From: Heterotrichella gracilis | Lineage: Eukaryota; Sar; Xanthophyceae; Tribonematales; Xanthonemataceae | DNA: 52,979 nt | NCBI GenBank assembly: GCA_032358255.1 | Contig: JAULBX010026041.1 | Span: 1-52,979 of the forward strand | Direction: 5' to 3' | Shown here: in pieces, positions 38,213-49,700 of the stretch | Layout of the letters: each line of letters opens with the position of its first letter | How positions within the stretch are numbered: position 1 is the stretch's first letter | The notes under the pieces: model-generated | Told to the model about the DNA's origin: nothing | The model's input: the letters and a program-made list of their open reading frames with translations, nothing else | Databases searched by the model: none | Translations under genes and position numbers: made by a program

Positions 38213-39648
38213 TCAGGCGTAGTAGTTGAGGGCTGCCTTCTTCTTTGCCTGGACCTGGGTGATGCCCTCCACAAAGTCCTCGTGGTTGACCTCAGTGCCG
38301 TTCCGCCTCAGTGCCAGCATGCCCGCCTCCACACACACCGCCTTGAGCTGGGCAGCGTTGAAGTCGTCTGTGGAGCGCGCCAGCTCCTCAAAGTTGACAT
38401 TGCCATTGACGTTCATCTTGCGGGCGTGTATCCTGATGATCTTGGCGCGCGCATCCTCGTTGGGGTGGGGGAACTCAATCTTCCTGTCCAGCCTGCCAGA
38501 GCGCATCAGGGCGGGGTCCAGGATGTCAGGCCTGTTGGTGGCTGCAATCACCTTGACCGTCTCATCGCTGGTGAAGCCATCCAGCTGGTTGAGCAGCTCC
38601 AGCATGGTCCGCTGCACCTCCCTGTCCCCACTGAGCTCCGAGTCAAAGCGCTTGGTGCCGATGGCGTCGATCTCGTCAATGAAGATGATGCAGGGGGACT
38701 TCTCCTTGGCCAGGGCAAAGGCATCCCTCACCAGCTTGGCGCCATCCCCGATGAACATCTGCACCAGCTGGGGGCCGGCCAGCTTGAGGAAGGTGGCGTT
38801 GGTTTGCGCTGCACAAGCCCTGGCGATGAGGGTTTTGCCGGTGCCGGGGGGGCCATACAGGAGCACTCCCTTGGGTGGCTTGATGCCCAGCGACTTGAAC
38901 TTCTCCTTGTGGGTGATGGGCAGCACCACGGCTTCTTGGAGCTCCTGGATCTGCTTGTCCAGCCCCCCCACGTCTGTGTAGTCCTCGGTTGGCTTCTCAT
39001 CCACCTCCATCACCTTGACCCGGGAGTCATACTCTGCTGGCAAGGTGTCCAGGATGAGGTAGCTGTCCTTGTTGACCCCCACCAGGTCCCCAGGCGTCAA
39101 GCTGGTGGGCTCCACCAGGCCCACCACTGGCAGGAATATCGTTTGCCGGGTGGAGGTCTTGAGGACCACGCACTTGCCCTTGCGCTGCGAGTCCAGGTCC
39201 ACTGTGGCCCCATCCTCCTCCTCGTCCTCCTCAGGCACCACATCCAGCACCTCCACGATGTTGCCAACCAGGTAGGGCAGCTGGTTGTTGAGCTTGATCT
39301 TCTCCTTGTTCTCCTTGATTCGCTCGTCCAGGTTGCGTTGTTCCAGGGCCAGCCGCTGCGACTCGTCCCTCAGCACACGGATTTCGTTGTCCAGGAGCCT
39401 GTTTCGCATTGAGATTTCATCAGCTGACAACGACAAGAACTCGGGCGGGATACCCACGTCATCGTCTTCAAATATCTGTAACAGAGGGACGGTGTTAGAG
39501 GCAGACCGGTGTACTCGTGTGACCCGAGTCACTGTAAGACTGTGCAATTAGATGCAACTTGCGACGGTGGGCAAGTTTTGTGTGCAAGAAGGTGCAACGT
39601 TACAAGGAGCAGCCTAGTCAGAATACACACCTGCTGTTCGATATCCAT
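38213..39648 (-). CDS. RPT5: 26S proteasome regulatory ATPase subunit RPT5 (6A)
   Basis: Exons 39648-39631 (MDIEQQ) and 39475-38213 join in phase 0 to give 426 aa. RPT5 is one of the six AAA ATPases of the 19S base that unfold substrates and open the 20S gate in cytosol and nucleus. An N-terminal coiled coil (about residues 25-85, [16 protein letters not shown]) is followed by the OB fold ([33 protein letters not shown]). The AAA domain has Walker A GPPGTGKT, Walker [13 protein letters not shown] and the RPT signature [11 protein letters not shown] with arginine finger [12 protein letters not shown]. The C-terminus, NYYA, is the HbYX motif that docks into the 20S alpha ring. Length and sequence are close to land-plant RPT5. 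One exon carries 420 of 426 codons, unlike its intron-dense neighbours. Confidence 0.98.
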
Positions 39649-41527
39649 CCTGCTGAATCAAACCAGAATGCTGTGCTGGGTCGAATCAATGTGGGCCCAT
39701 ATATGCATGCGTTGCAGAAACTAAGCAGCAAACAGGAGGCCCAAAACCACCACCGCCTCGTCCAAACAGCTTGCCACTATGTAAGAATAAGACGTTTTTG
39801 TGTTTAAGGCAGGTTTGAACCTGTAATGCAGGGGCTGGCTGTATCTGTAAAAAGAGTCACTTGGGCTTGCGACCAGTGTCCAAAAAGGATTTAATAAAAA
39901 TAAATTGTTTCAGGCGTTTTTCCACTGCTACCACTTGAACTTACAAGCTTGCTGTCCCAAGTGTTTGCTTCAAAGCAGATGATCTGTGACGCATCGGTGT
40001 AACTATTGTCTTGATAAGCAAGCTTGTAGAGGTACAGTTGCTGAAGTTGCTCTCAGTTTGAACTCCTCGGTGGCTAGCAGGGTTGGTCGGTCGGGGCCTA
40101 CCCTGCACCTGCCAGCAGCTTTGGCACGTGATTACCTTCCTTGTGCTTGGTAAAAAAGGGTTGGATTGCACGGTGTGGCCCTCTGGAACACCACCTGCTA
40201 CCGAGGGCACCGGCATTTACGTGGATACAGAGTGAGTGGCTTGGATACGTTCGGTGACGTTGCTAGGGGGTGGTGGAGACTAACTGTGGGAAGCAGCAGT
40301 TGCTTGAAACAGGCAACCTGGAAGCAATGTTGCGCTTTTCATGGTTGCACTTGGTATTTAACGGTGTACAACAGGACCTTGTCGGTTTGCTGGTCTCGTG
40401 GGGTGTTGTCGTGGGAAAGCATGGGTCATGGGTCAGCCCCTCAGGTTCAAACCTGCCATAAACCTGCCATGTCTTGCACAAGCCCTTAACCACAACCTGT
40501 TTACAACTAGACGGTTCAGTAGGCCTGTTTTGATGCACTGAACAGGAATATGACAGTGGGTTCGACCTGTTACAAGTATAAAGTGTATATCCAACAAACC
40601 CACCTACATGCTGCAGGTTGAGGCCAGATCCCTCACCAAGCCACACAGCAGCGGTCAGCAGTAGCGAGCCATGCCGCACTAGACCCTCGCCACTGCTGTT
40701 GGGTGGAAACTGCTTCCCCCGCAGCCTGCCTCTCCCCACACCAGCAACCCAAAGAATCCTGAAACCAGACAGGGCCAGCCACCAACACCCCACCTTGTGA
40801 CTAGCACTCAACACTGCCCACAGTAGCGGAAGTTGGGATCCGCTATAAGATCAAAATCAGCAGCTCAAACAGTTGAAATACAACAACAAGACACACCTGG
40901 CGCAAGCAATGGCCAGATCAGCCTGACGCCAGTGTGAGGGCCCTTGGCCCGTGCCACACTTATTGACAGGCCTCAATCACCTTCAGCCACTGCGAAAACT
41001 TCCAGCCACACAGACACAAGTACAGGCCTCTTAAAAACCTGCACTTAGCTTGCCCAGCCACAAGGCAAACCCTCAGCAGCCAGACAGGGGGAACGCACCA
41101 TGTTTGGCAAGTACCGGAGGAGCTCGTGCTCCAACGTGTGGCCAGCAAACAATCTGAGTGGGAGGAACAAGTCTCACTCATGGCCAGCAGAGATAGCGTC
41201 GCTGCAGGTGGGGTGTGCACTGGGTGTCAGCACTCACTGGGCACCGCTGCATACTATACCCAACATGGAATGCAGCGGCATACGGTTGCAAGCATGTTTG
41301 ATTAGGTGTCATATTGCCATGGTTTTGCCTGCAGTAATAGATTGGATTCCAGACGCCACCCCATGTCCATTGTGGTGGTGAGGAGTTAATTGTCGAAGCT
41401 GTCACAAGAATCAGCTTGCCAGCCATTCACTTGTGCTAAGTAAGCACGTGCACGTCACCACCTACATCACCCTTGCATGCGCTGCCATGCACTTTAAGCA
41501 TGCATTTCATCCACCCTGCAGGTCGAC
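39649..41527. other. Divergent spacer between RPT5 and the glycosyltransferase gene
   Basis: About 1.9 kb. No convincing coding exon was seen. A CACCCTGCAG acceptor-like site just before the glycosyltransferase ATG (41511-41520) suggests an intron in its 5' UTR, so a non-coding first exon may lie here. Confidence 0.5.
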
Positions 41528-44500
41528 ATGCAGAACGACTACCACAACAGCTTGATGGAGAGCGACGAGTCCCCCGGCTCTTCCCCCATCGGCACCCCCA
41601 AGAAGTCCAGCCTCACCGCGCAGCTATATCGCGGCTGGGGGCTGCTGCGCGCAGCCCTGCCCTACCTGCTGCTGGTGCTGTTCATGCTGGGTAAGGGGCA
41701 GTGGTTTAAACAGTGCAAGGGTGGAATTACTTGGGCATGGCATGTGCAAGGCTGACTGTAGTGCTTTAAATGGCATGTAATGAAATCCACCATGGCGCAA
41801 GGCAGGCTATTTGTGCATTCGCATGGGAATCAGTCAATAGACACCGTTGATGCGCTGGTGCCTGCATATGTGGTGCTGAACGTCACCTGGTGCGGTGTGG
41901 AGCACGAGGTGGGATCGCCAAGTTGCTGGGAGGAGATTGGTTGCTAGGAACTAAATAAATGGGTTAATAATGCTCGCCGCACAACGCCATAAATGCATTA
42001 AATCCAGGTAAATGCCCAAAGAATCGCGCATTACAGGTTGCAATTATTACTATGCCGGTAGTTTCAATTCTACCTGGTTTTACCTCCCTTGACGGCCACT
42101 CACCATGTTGCCCCCTTTGCCCCCACAGGCTCTGCCTGCGTGGTGTTCCTCACACCACTGGGTCGGAATCACACCCTGCTCCGAAGTATCAGTACCCTCC
42201 TACACAAGCGCTCGCCGGAGTACGCACCCTGCAGCTCGGTGCTATCCCAGCCGGTGGATTTGCGGTCCCCAGGGGTGAAGGACATCCCCTGCATGGAGAA
42301 GGCGTGGGGGGAGTATGTGGGACAGGAGTACGTGCACGAAAAGGGGTGCACTCCAGGGGGGAATGACACGATCGAGTTTGAGGACCCATGCGCGGAGTTT
42401 CTTGACATCCCTAAGGTGGGTGAGCACCGGCATGGCGGAGGGTTGCCAGGAAGGACTTTAGCAAAAGCCTACATGCTGTAGGGCAATATATGGATTTGGT
42501 GCATGACTGGTGTGGCCGATAGGATTGCACACAATTCACCAGTGTGGTAGGGTGCATGCATGCCTTTGCAGACTTCTAGATGTGGGGTGGCATGCATGAC
42601 CCTCCCGCTTGTCTGTCCTGGATCAGACCGTCTGCTATGACCCCAGAAAGTCTGCGTGAAGCGGTGTGAGGGGAGGCTTGGGGGTCACAACAGCGTTGCA
42701 AGCAATGGATGCATGGTGGACGATGCATGTGACTGTCCCCGTAATCTCTGCCGGCAACCTAGCGTCAACTTGCGCCAAACCTCCAGCAAATCTCAGCAAA
42801 ACTGGATATACCAAAGCAAATGCTTCAACCCCCCCGCAGGTCGCGCTGCTGTTCCTCACACGTGGCCCTATGCCCTTCCATCTCATCTGGAAGACATGGA
42901 TGGCCTCGGCTGCGGGGATGGTGCCAATCAAGTCGCTTATGAGCAAGGGATGTGATGCGGAGGGGGGGTGGGGGAGCAGCTTCCTGCAGGTGGGTGGTGG
43001 CTCCGGATGCCACACATTTGCACCTGCCCTGTATCCCCAGTAGCCATGCAAACCTCACTCTCCCTGCGGATCCTACAACAAAACATATACATGGTGCCTG
43101 TTGACAGGCACGAAGTGGGGCTGGCGGTGTACACTTGTACGGCATTACATGTATGTGCATTTCGTTCCCTAGTTGGGGACCCACACCATGCCCATCGTAC
43201 TCATTCGCCCCATCCCTTTCTCACCCTGCAGATGCAGGAGGCCTGCGCCCCCAACCGCGCGCGCCGCCCTGAGAACCTGGCCCTGCAATCACAGCACCTG
43301 TTCAACATATACGTGCACTCACAGCCGGGCTTCCCCGGCTACTGCAACGGCTCCCTGTTCCGCGGCCGCGAGATCATCACGCGCAACACCACGTGCTGGG
43401 GGTGCCACAACCTGGCCACTGCCGCCAAGCGGCTGCTGATCCAGGCCATGGCTAACCCGCGCAACATGAAGTTTGTGCTGCTGTCGGAGTCGGACCTGCC
43501 GCTGTACCCGCCCCTGGTGAGTGCAAAGGAGGGGAGAGGAGTCGTGTGAATTGGTCATGAGAATTGTATCACAGGAGCAAGACCTATTCCTGTGCGATGT
43601 ACCCTGCAGGAGCTGTATAGTAACAAGCACTGCTACCGTGCACAATCAGGGGGGGGCGCATGGGGCCCTGCATTTGCACAAGCTGTTAAGTAGGCTGCTG
43701 TAGCGTTATGCACAAAATCCACCCCCTGATTTTCGTCGCCCCCTTCCCTCCCAGGTGATGTACCAGCAGATGATGTCTGAGCAGCAATCCCGCATCAATG
43801 CATGTGCTAACTGGGACACCATGCCTGAGCGGTGGCGGGACGACATGGAGGCGCCGGGGCTGAACGTGACGCACTTCCGCAAGTCGTGGCAGTGGTTCAC
43901 GCTCAACAGGGATGTGGCGCAGGTGAGACAGGGGATAGCCACATAACACCGCGCAGGACGCGTTAACATGGTTACATGCGTTTCAGCATTGCAGCAGGAT
44001 GTGCCTGCCGCGCCCCCGCAACTCATAGCGGCTGAACGCTCTCATCCTGCCGCAGGTGGTCGTGGATGACACGCACATTGAGAACATCTTTGAGACCTGG
44101 TGCTATGAGGAGTGGATGCCAGCACCCTACAACAGGTGGGGAGCCAGGGGATTAGGATTTTAGCACATACCATATTCTACGAAGGGATGAAATGGGGAGC
44201 ACGAAAGTGCGGTAAGCGGCACGACTGGTTGGCCACCATCTGCCACACTGGAAACAGTGTCAGTTAAGCCTTAGCTCTAGGACTGGCGTGAGGCATACCC
44301 AGGCATGCTAACCTGGCTTCAAACCTGGAAAGCAAATACTTACTTACCCACATACCATATTCTGGAAAATTTCTACTCTATTCACTGTATCGCTTGCATC
44401 CAAACACAGATACTTTAAGCAAAACAGCTCTTTTGGTAGCGGAAGGCTTGCCCACAGCCACCTACAAATGCAATCAAGGCTATGGTGCTCACACTTGTGC

Positions 44501-45393
44501 TTGCAGCAGGGCTTGACCCGCGTGGACTGTGCAGCAGATGGATGGCGCAATGCTGTGACCTCTGGGGGGACATGCAAAACGCTCTTCCCAACCCCCTCGC
44601 CAAACTCTTACCAACTCTCCCCCCCTTGCAGGTGGCGCACGTGCTACAGCGACGAGCACTACATCCCTACCCTGCTGGCCTACCACGGGCTCGAGAACCT
44701 CACAGACTGCCGCGGGTGGAGCATGTATGTGGAGTGGGTGCGGGGCGTGGGCGCACACCCTAGGGTGTTTGCGCGCAACGAGCTGCACGTGGACTATGTG
44801 GACGGCATGCGCTACCCGGGCAGGTGGGTGGGGAGGGGATGGGGGCTTTCAAGGTTTATAATGTATTAAAAATCCTTTGATATAAATAGCAGAGGAAAGC
44901 AGAAAAACTGGCTTCTGAAGAAGAATTGAAGTGGTAAAAATATGCAAAGTACTGCAAAACTGTAGTGCCATATCTAATGTAGGGTGCAAATGGTTATGAA
45001 CATGAGTACCCTTGCTAAACTGTTGCGGCTAAATGATGTTTTTATCTATGTTGTCATGTTCTAGTCCTACCCCCACTCTGCTACAGGGGGTGCGACATCG
45101 ACGGGGCGGTGCGTGATTACGGCGCGCAGTTTGTCCACGTCAGCTCCGCCGCCGCCACGTGTCGCAACGCCACCGCTGCCCGACAGACAGTGGCGGCCTT
45201 CCGCCCCGCGCACCTGCACTCGGAGTGCCCCTTCTTCTCCCGCAAGTGGGATGCGCGCGCCGCCACCGACATTATAAAGTTCATGCACACGTGTGGGGCG
45301 GGCACCCAGCTGCTGGATGGGGTGATCTGCAGGCAGTACCCACCGGCGGTGGCGGGGCCTGTGGAGGTGCAGCAAAGGGGGAGGAGGGGCTGA
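41528..45393 (+). CDS. GT14/DUF266-type (core-2/I-branching-like) glycosyltransferase
   Basis: Eight exons give 543 aa: 41528-41690, 42129-42415, 42840-42989, 43232-43516, 43755-43922, 44056-44135, 44632-44823, 45087-45393. The family is the plant relatives of core-2/I-branching beta-1,6-GlcNAc transferases, Golgi type II membrane enzymes that build wall or glycoprotein glycans. A short Ser/Pro-rich cytosolic tail precedes a signal anchor at about 38-63 (LPYLLLVLFMLG). Family blocks in order are ALLFLTRGPMPFHLIWKTW, FNIYVHSQPGF, FVLLSESDLPLYPP, WQWFTLNRDVA, CYSDEHYIPTLL and WVRGVGAHPRVF, then a Cys-rich C-terminal part with FFSRKW. The SDEHY block contains the acidic residues thought to be catalytic in the family. 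Donor and acceptor sugars cannot be told from sequence. Exon 1 encodes the cytosolic tail and most of the anchor. Confidence 0.88.
41697..41790 (+). mobile_element. LINE 3'-end relic in glycosyltransferase intron 1
   Basis: GGGCAGTGGTTTAAACAGTG, then the segment up to CATGTGCAAGGCTGACTGTA and a final GGCATGTAATG, matches the end of the element at 33020-33115 (TGGTTCAAACAGTGCC..., CATGTGCAAGACTGACTGC, GCATGTAAC). It would encode WFKQCKGG and HVQG. It is short and more diverged than the other two copies. Confidence 0.65.
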
Positions 45394-46792
45394 TGTGGGG
45401 TGTGTGCGCTTAAAGCGCCCCAGGAGAGGCTAGTGGGTTGTGTAGGAGGTGACTGTCTAACTGTATTTTCCATCTGATTATTGCAACCCGTTCATGCTGA
45501 GCTTTGAATTGCTATCGGCCGGTGTGGCTGCTGAGGTGTTTGAGTGCAGGCTCATGCCCAAGCAGGGATTTTTGCTAGCCTGTCACTTTACTAACTGGTG
45601 ATGACAAATCAAAAGTTCTTTTTTGGCACGGGTTCACTTGTAGGCAGGGCTTTTGGTGTTTCCACTCCCAACGGTGGTTGCATACCATGACTGCAGACAT
45701 TTTCCCAATAGAACCTCGCGTGTCCGTATATTTGGCCTGCATGCCTGACAGGTTAGATAACCGCGTGTGTTTTTGTTGATATGACTGGCATTAGATTGAC
45801 GGAATCGACTCAACTGACAGCACAGCCACCCACATGTGCTTTGTTAGTGGGCAGGAATTTGGCTGCCCTAATCGTGGTTTACTGGTTTTTTTGTGCGAAC
45901 AGCAGTTCCCGGCCAACTTGCATTGTAGAATTGAGCTGGTGAGGTTTGGAGTAGATTCTGTAGTTTTCATGCCAGGTGTTACCTTTTGAGAGGTAGTCAG
46001 CAGGAGGGCTTACTTTCTCAGCGTGACACAACCCAGACTGGGCTTTTCTGGTCCAGTGACAGAGGGCCATGTCAGTTTGGAGGCCACCAGAGGACTGTTA
46101 TTACCCTTTTTTTAAGCGCCTGGGGCACTCAAACCCGCGTATATCCCTGCAGCGATTGGGTGAACCCCTGGTCTTGGTGTGCCACAGTTGTGGCGGTTGA
46201 AACCCTTGACCATTGCCATCATGCACTTTGCCATGTGGCATCTTTTACCTCTTGCAGCGTTTACATAGGACCGTGTGTGCATGTTCCACTCAAGATTTTT
46301 AGTATTTCAGTGAACATCTATGAATCACACCACGCTGAGAGTTAAGTTGTTTGGATGAAGCAATGTCCAATCAACCACTTACTAATTAAAGTGAATTATG
46401 CAAAACCCTTATTGAGGGTTCTTCCTGTGCAAGTTCTGGAAGCGGCACCCTGGGTGCAAGCACACTCTGGGTTGGCAACCACATACAACCCAGAAGAGCA
46501 CCCGTCAGTGCCTGAAAGTGTGTCACTGTGTTACTGACGAACTGAAGAGTACGCAGCGTCCTACGGGGATAGGAGTACCTGCAGGACTGCCGTGTTTCTG
46601 GGGCATCTTTGACGCCACACAAACCCCATCAACACTGCGTGGAGTTCCCGGGAGTTCCGCAGCGGCCAACTCAGTACTTTTGGACCTTGCTTTGATCCAA
46701 AACCGTGGTATATAAAGCTGGATTATACGAACGTTTGGTTGTAGACCGCTAATGTGCAGCTGTTGGTGACCTGCGTGCCACACATCCAACGC
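45394..46792. other. Tandem intergenic spacer, no gene seen
   Basis: About 1.4 kb between the glycosyltransferase stop and the FtsH start, holding a 3' UTR and a promoter. Frames are short with no family resemblance or splice logic. Confidence 0.55.
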
Positions 46793-49700
46793 ATGGCATC
46801 TATTCGGTGGGCAGCGAGGGTGCTGCGACAGGTTCGTTCACTAAAACTGTGCTTTCGTTGGCGCCTTGATTTCCCACCTCCTATGCTGTTTGTGTCGTTC
46901 CATGCAGTTGCATGCCCCACTGACCCATCGCCTTATATGCATGCAGTGTGAGCATCTCCTCCTGTCACCATCGCATCGAAGCTTGGGGAGGCCGGGAGCG
47001 CAGCGCCGGGCCTACAACGGGGGAAGAAATGAAATTCCAAGGGACCCATTTCAACAGGTGTGCATCTTACTGCAGTGGGACATCCTCATTGGTGATGTCA
47101 TTACAAAGTTGGTGGCAGGGCACCCATGTGGGTAAACTGGGTGGTGGAAACCGTGCAGCCCTTCAGTCACGCAGCAGGTCGTATGCTGGATGTCCCAAGC
47201 TGAAGGCTTGTTGGCAGGGCGTGTGTTGAGTGAACAAATTGGGTGTTCCTGCGTCATGTGGGTGTTGGCTGCGCCATACTCCTCCACCAACACCCTTGCT
47301 GAATTAATGGCTGCATGACCTCATTCAGCATACGTCACCCTTGACCTCTGTACCGACACCCGCTCAAGGCACCCCCTGCCACCCGCTCCTAACCATCACC
47401 TCACCTTCCCACCATGCCCTCCCTCGGGTCCTTTGCCCCCCTACCCTCATCAATCCACCCCCCACCCCCACCCCCAGGCCAACTTCCTGCGCGACCTGAA
47501 CAAATCCGGGGATGCCGCGTCTGTTGTGCGCCTGTTTGAGAGCGGCCAGGTGGCGTCCAGCGAGGCCACCATAGGGGAGTATGTCAAGGCGCTGGTGCGA
47601 CTGGACAACCTGGACAACACGGCGCTCATGGCCACACTGCGGGTGAGCGCACGTAGCTGTCAGGCTGGGGTTATTGTGCCGTGGGTGGGTGGACTTGCCA
47701 TGGCATTAGAGTAGGTACACGTGATAAGGTCGTGTACAGGTGATAAGGTCGTGCATTCCCTTTACTGCTGGTGGGTGCATGCATACATGCAGGGGACGAC
47801 TGGTGGTGCCTAGAATGCCATAGAGCCGTTGTTGAGTTTCCTTGCCAAGTCGCGAAAAGGCTATTAATTGGGTGTCCCTTGCCAAGATACAGGAATATGC
47901 ATGCCCCAGCGTTGATACACCCCACGTTGCGGATGTGCACACATCAACGCACTACAAGCTGTGGCCGCTCCATGACTGTTACACATGTGTCTTGTACCAT
48001 ACCGCGCTTGCACTGACCCTTGTGCATCGCCTCCCTGCCTTTCAGCGGGGCGCCCAGGCCGCCATGGGCACTTCCCGCGGGGCTGCCGGCGGCGGTGGCA
48101 GTGAGAGCGCCGCCATGTCTGAGATGCGGCGCGGGCTGCGGGAGCTGCAGATGGCTTTCGCTGGGGCGGGGGCAAGGGGGGCGCAGGCGGAGGGAGGCCT
48201 GGCGCCAGGTACGAGCGTTTTCCAAAAATGGTTGGGGACCGACCCTGTATGCGGTTATTTCAGGGTTAATCTTCAATCCCTCTGAGATGGTGAGGTGGAG
48301 GCGGATGGGTGGATGGGAAGGGGAGAGGGGTCCCGGGGGCTGTGGTGCATGAATCAAGTGCCTCCTGGCAAGGTGGTGTAAGCACAAAAAGGCAAGTGCG
48401 AGCTGCGGCCTGCAAGCATGCAGTTTTGCCTCTCGCCTTCTGACACATGGCACCCCATGTTGCCTCAAACAGGGCATGCCAGCCGTATCTGTGGCCCGAG
48501 AGGGGGTACGGTTGTGGTGGTGGTGTGCGGGTCCCCATTGGGTGCTTAAAACGGTGTGCGCAGGTGGTGTTATGGTCTGTAGCTGTGTGTTGACCCTGTG
48601 TGCTGTGTGCAGGTGGAGTGGGCGCAGGTGCAGCAGTGGAGGGACTGGGGTCTGCCAAGAACCCCCTCTACATGATGCAGGTGAGCAAACTACCTGTGCC
48701 TTCTGCAACCGGTGTGCTGCGCTCACCTGCCATTAACGCCATAATGATCGTTTATTATACTTGAGCCGCCATTTTTGCATATCTCTATAACCCATTCCCA
48801 CCTCAAGCGTAGCCCCGCTGCCTTGTTTCCCTTTCTCCTATTGCGTCTCTCTTATGTGTCTCGCTCTAGATTCTAACAAAGTTTGCCCCCTGGTAATTCT
48901 AGGCGGAGCCCAGCTTCCGCGCCCAGGTGTGGCGTACCGTGCGCACCCTAGGGTTGGCATTCCTGCTCATGTCGGGGGTGGGCGCGCTATTCGAGGAGCG
49001 GGGCCTGGGCAGGGGCATCCTAAATAACCCCGACATGCGGCCGCAGATGGATTCAAAGACGCGCTTCCAGGACGTCAAGGGGGTGGATGAGGCAAAGGTG
49101 GGAGGGGAGGAGAGCGGGGGGGGGGGGGGACAAAGTTAGAAGGGAACAGGCGGGGTTGTTTTTTTATGTCGATGGGGAGGGTGGATCGGATGTTGTCAGC
49201 GGGAAAGTGAGGAGAAGAGGCGAGGGAGGGGGTTGCGCATTGTGTTCAGCCTGCTGCCCGATATCAAGGACTCTGAATCTACATATGGTTCGCATGGAAG
49301 CAACTGCATGCTAATTGTATGCAGTAAACCCTTATGTGTGGTTCTTGCGCAGGCTGAGCTCGAAGAGATTGTCCAGTACCTCCAGGACCCGCAAAAGTTC
49401 ACCTCGCTGGGTGGCAAGCTGCCCAAGGGGGTGCTATTAGTGGGGCCGCCGGGGACTGGCAAGACAATGCTGGCAAGGGCAATCGCAGGTGCGGTGAACT
49501 AGAAAGGAAATGGGGAGGTGGGGGGTTGAGGCATCAAATGGGTGTGATGTTTGCACGCCACTGCTGTTATCACACGGTGTATCAGCCGCATGCGCAAATG
49601 TGGTGCCTGTGGTCCACCCTAGCGATTGCAAAATATTCAATTATTACATCATGACATATTCGGCCATTAGGCGATGGAAACGATGCGTGCTGTGCATGCC

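Noticed and set aside
38174..39412. Long open frame on the + strand opposite RPT5 (412 codons)
   Set aside because: It is antisense to a certain RPT5 exon, and its His/Leu/Val-rich peptide is what GC-rich codons read backwards give.
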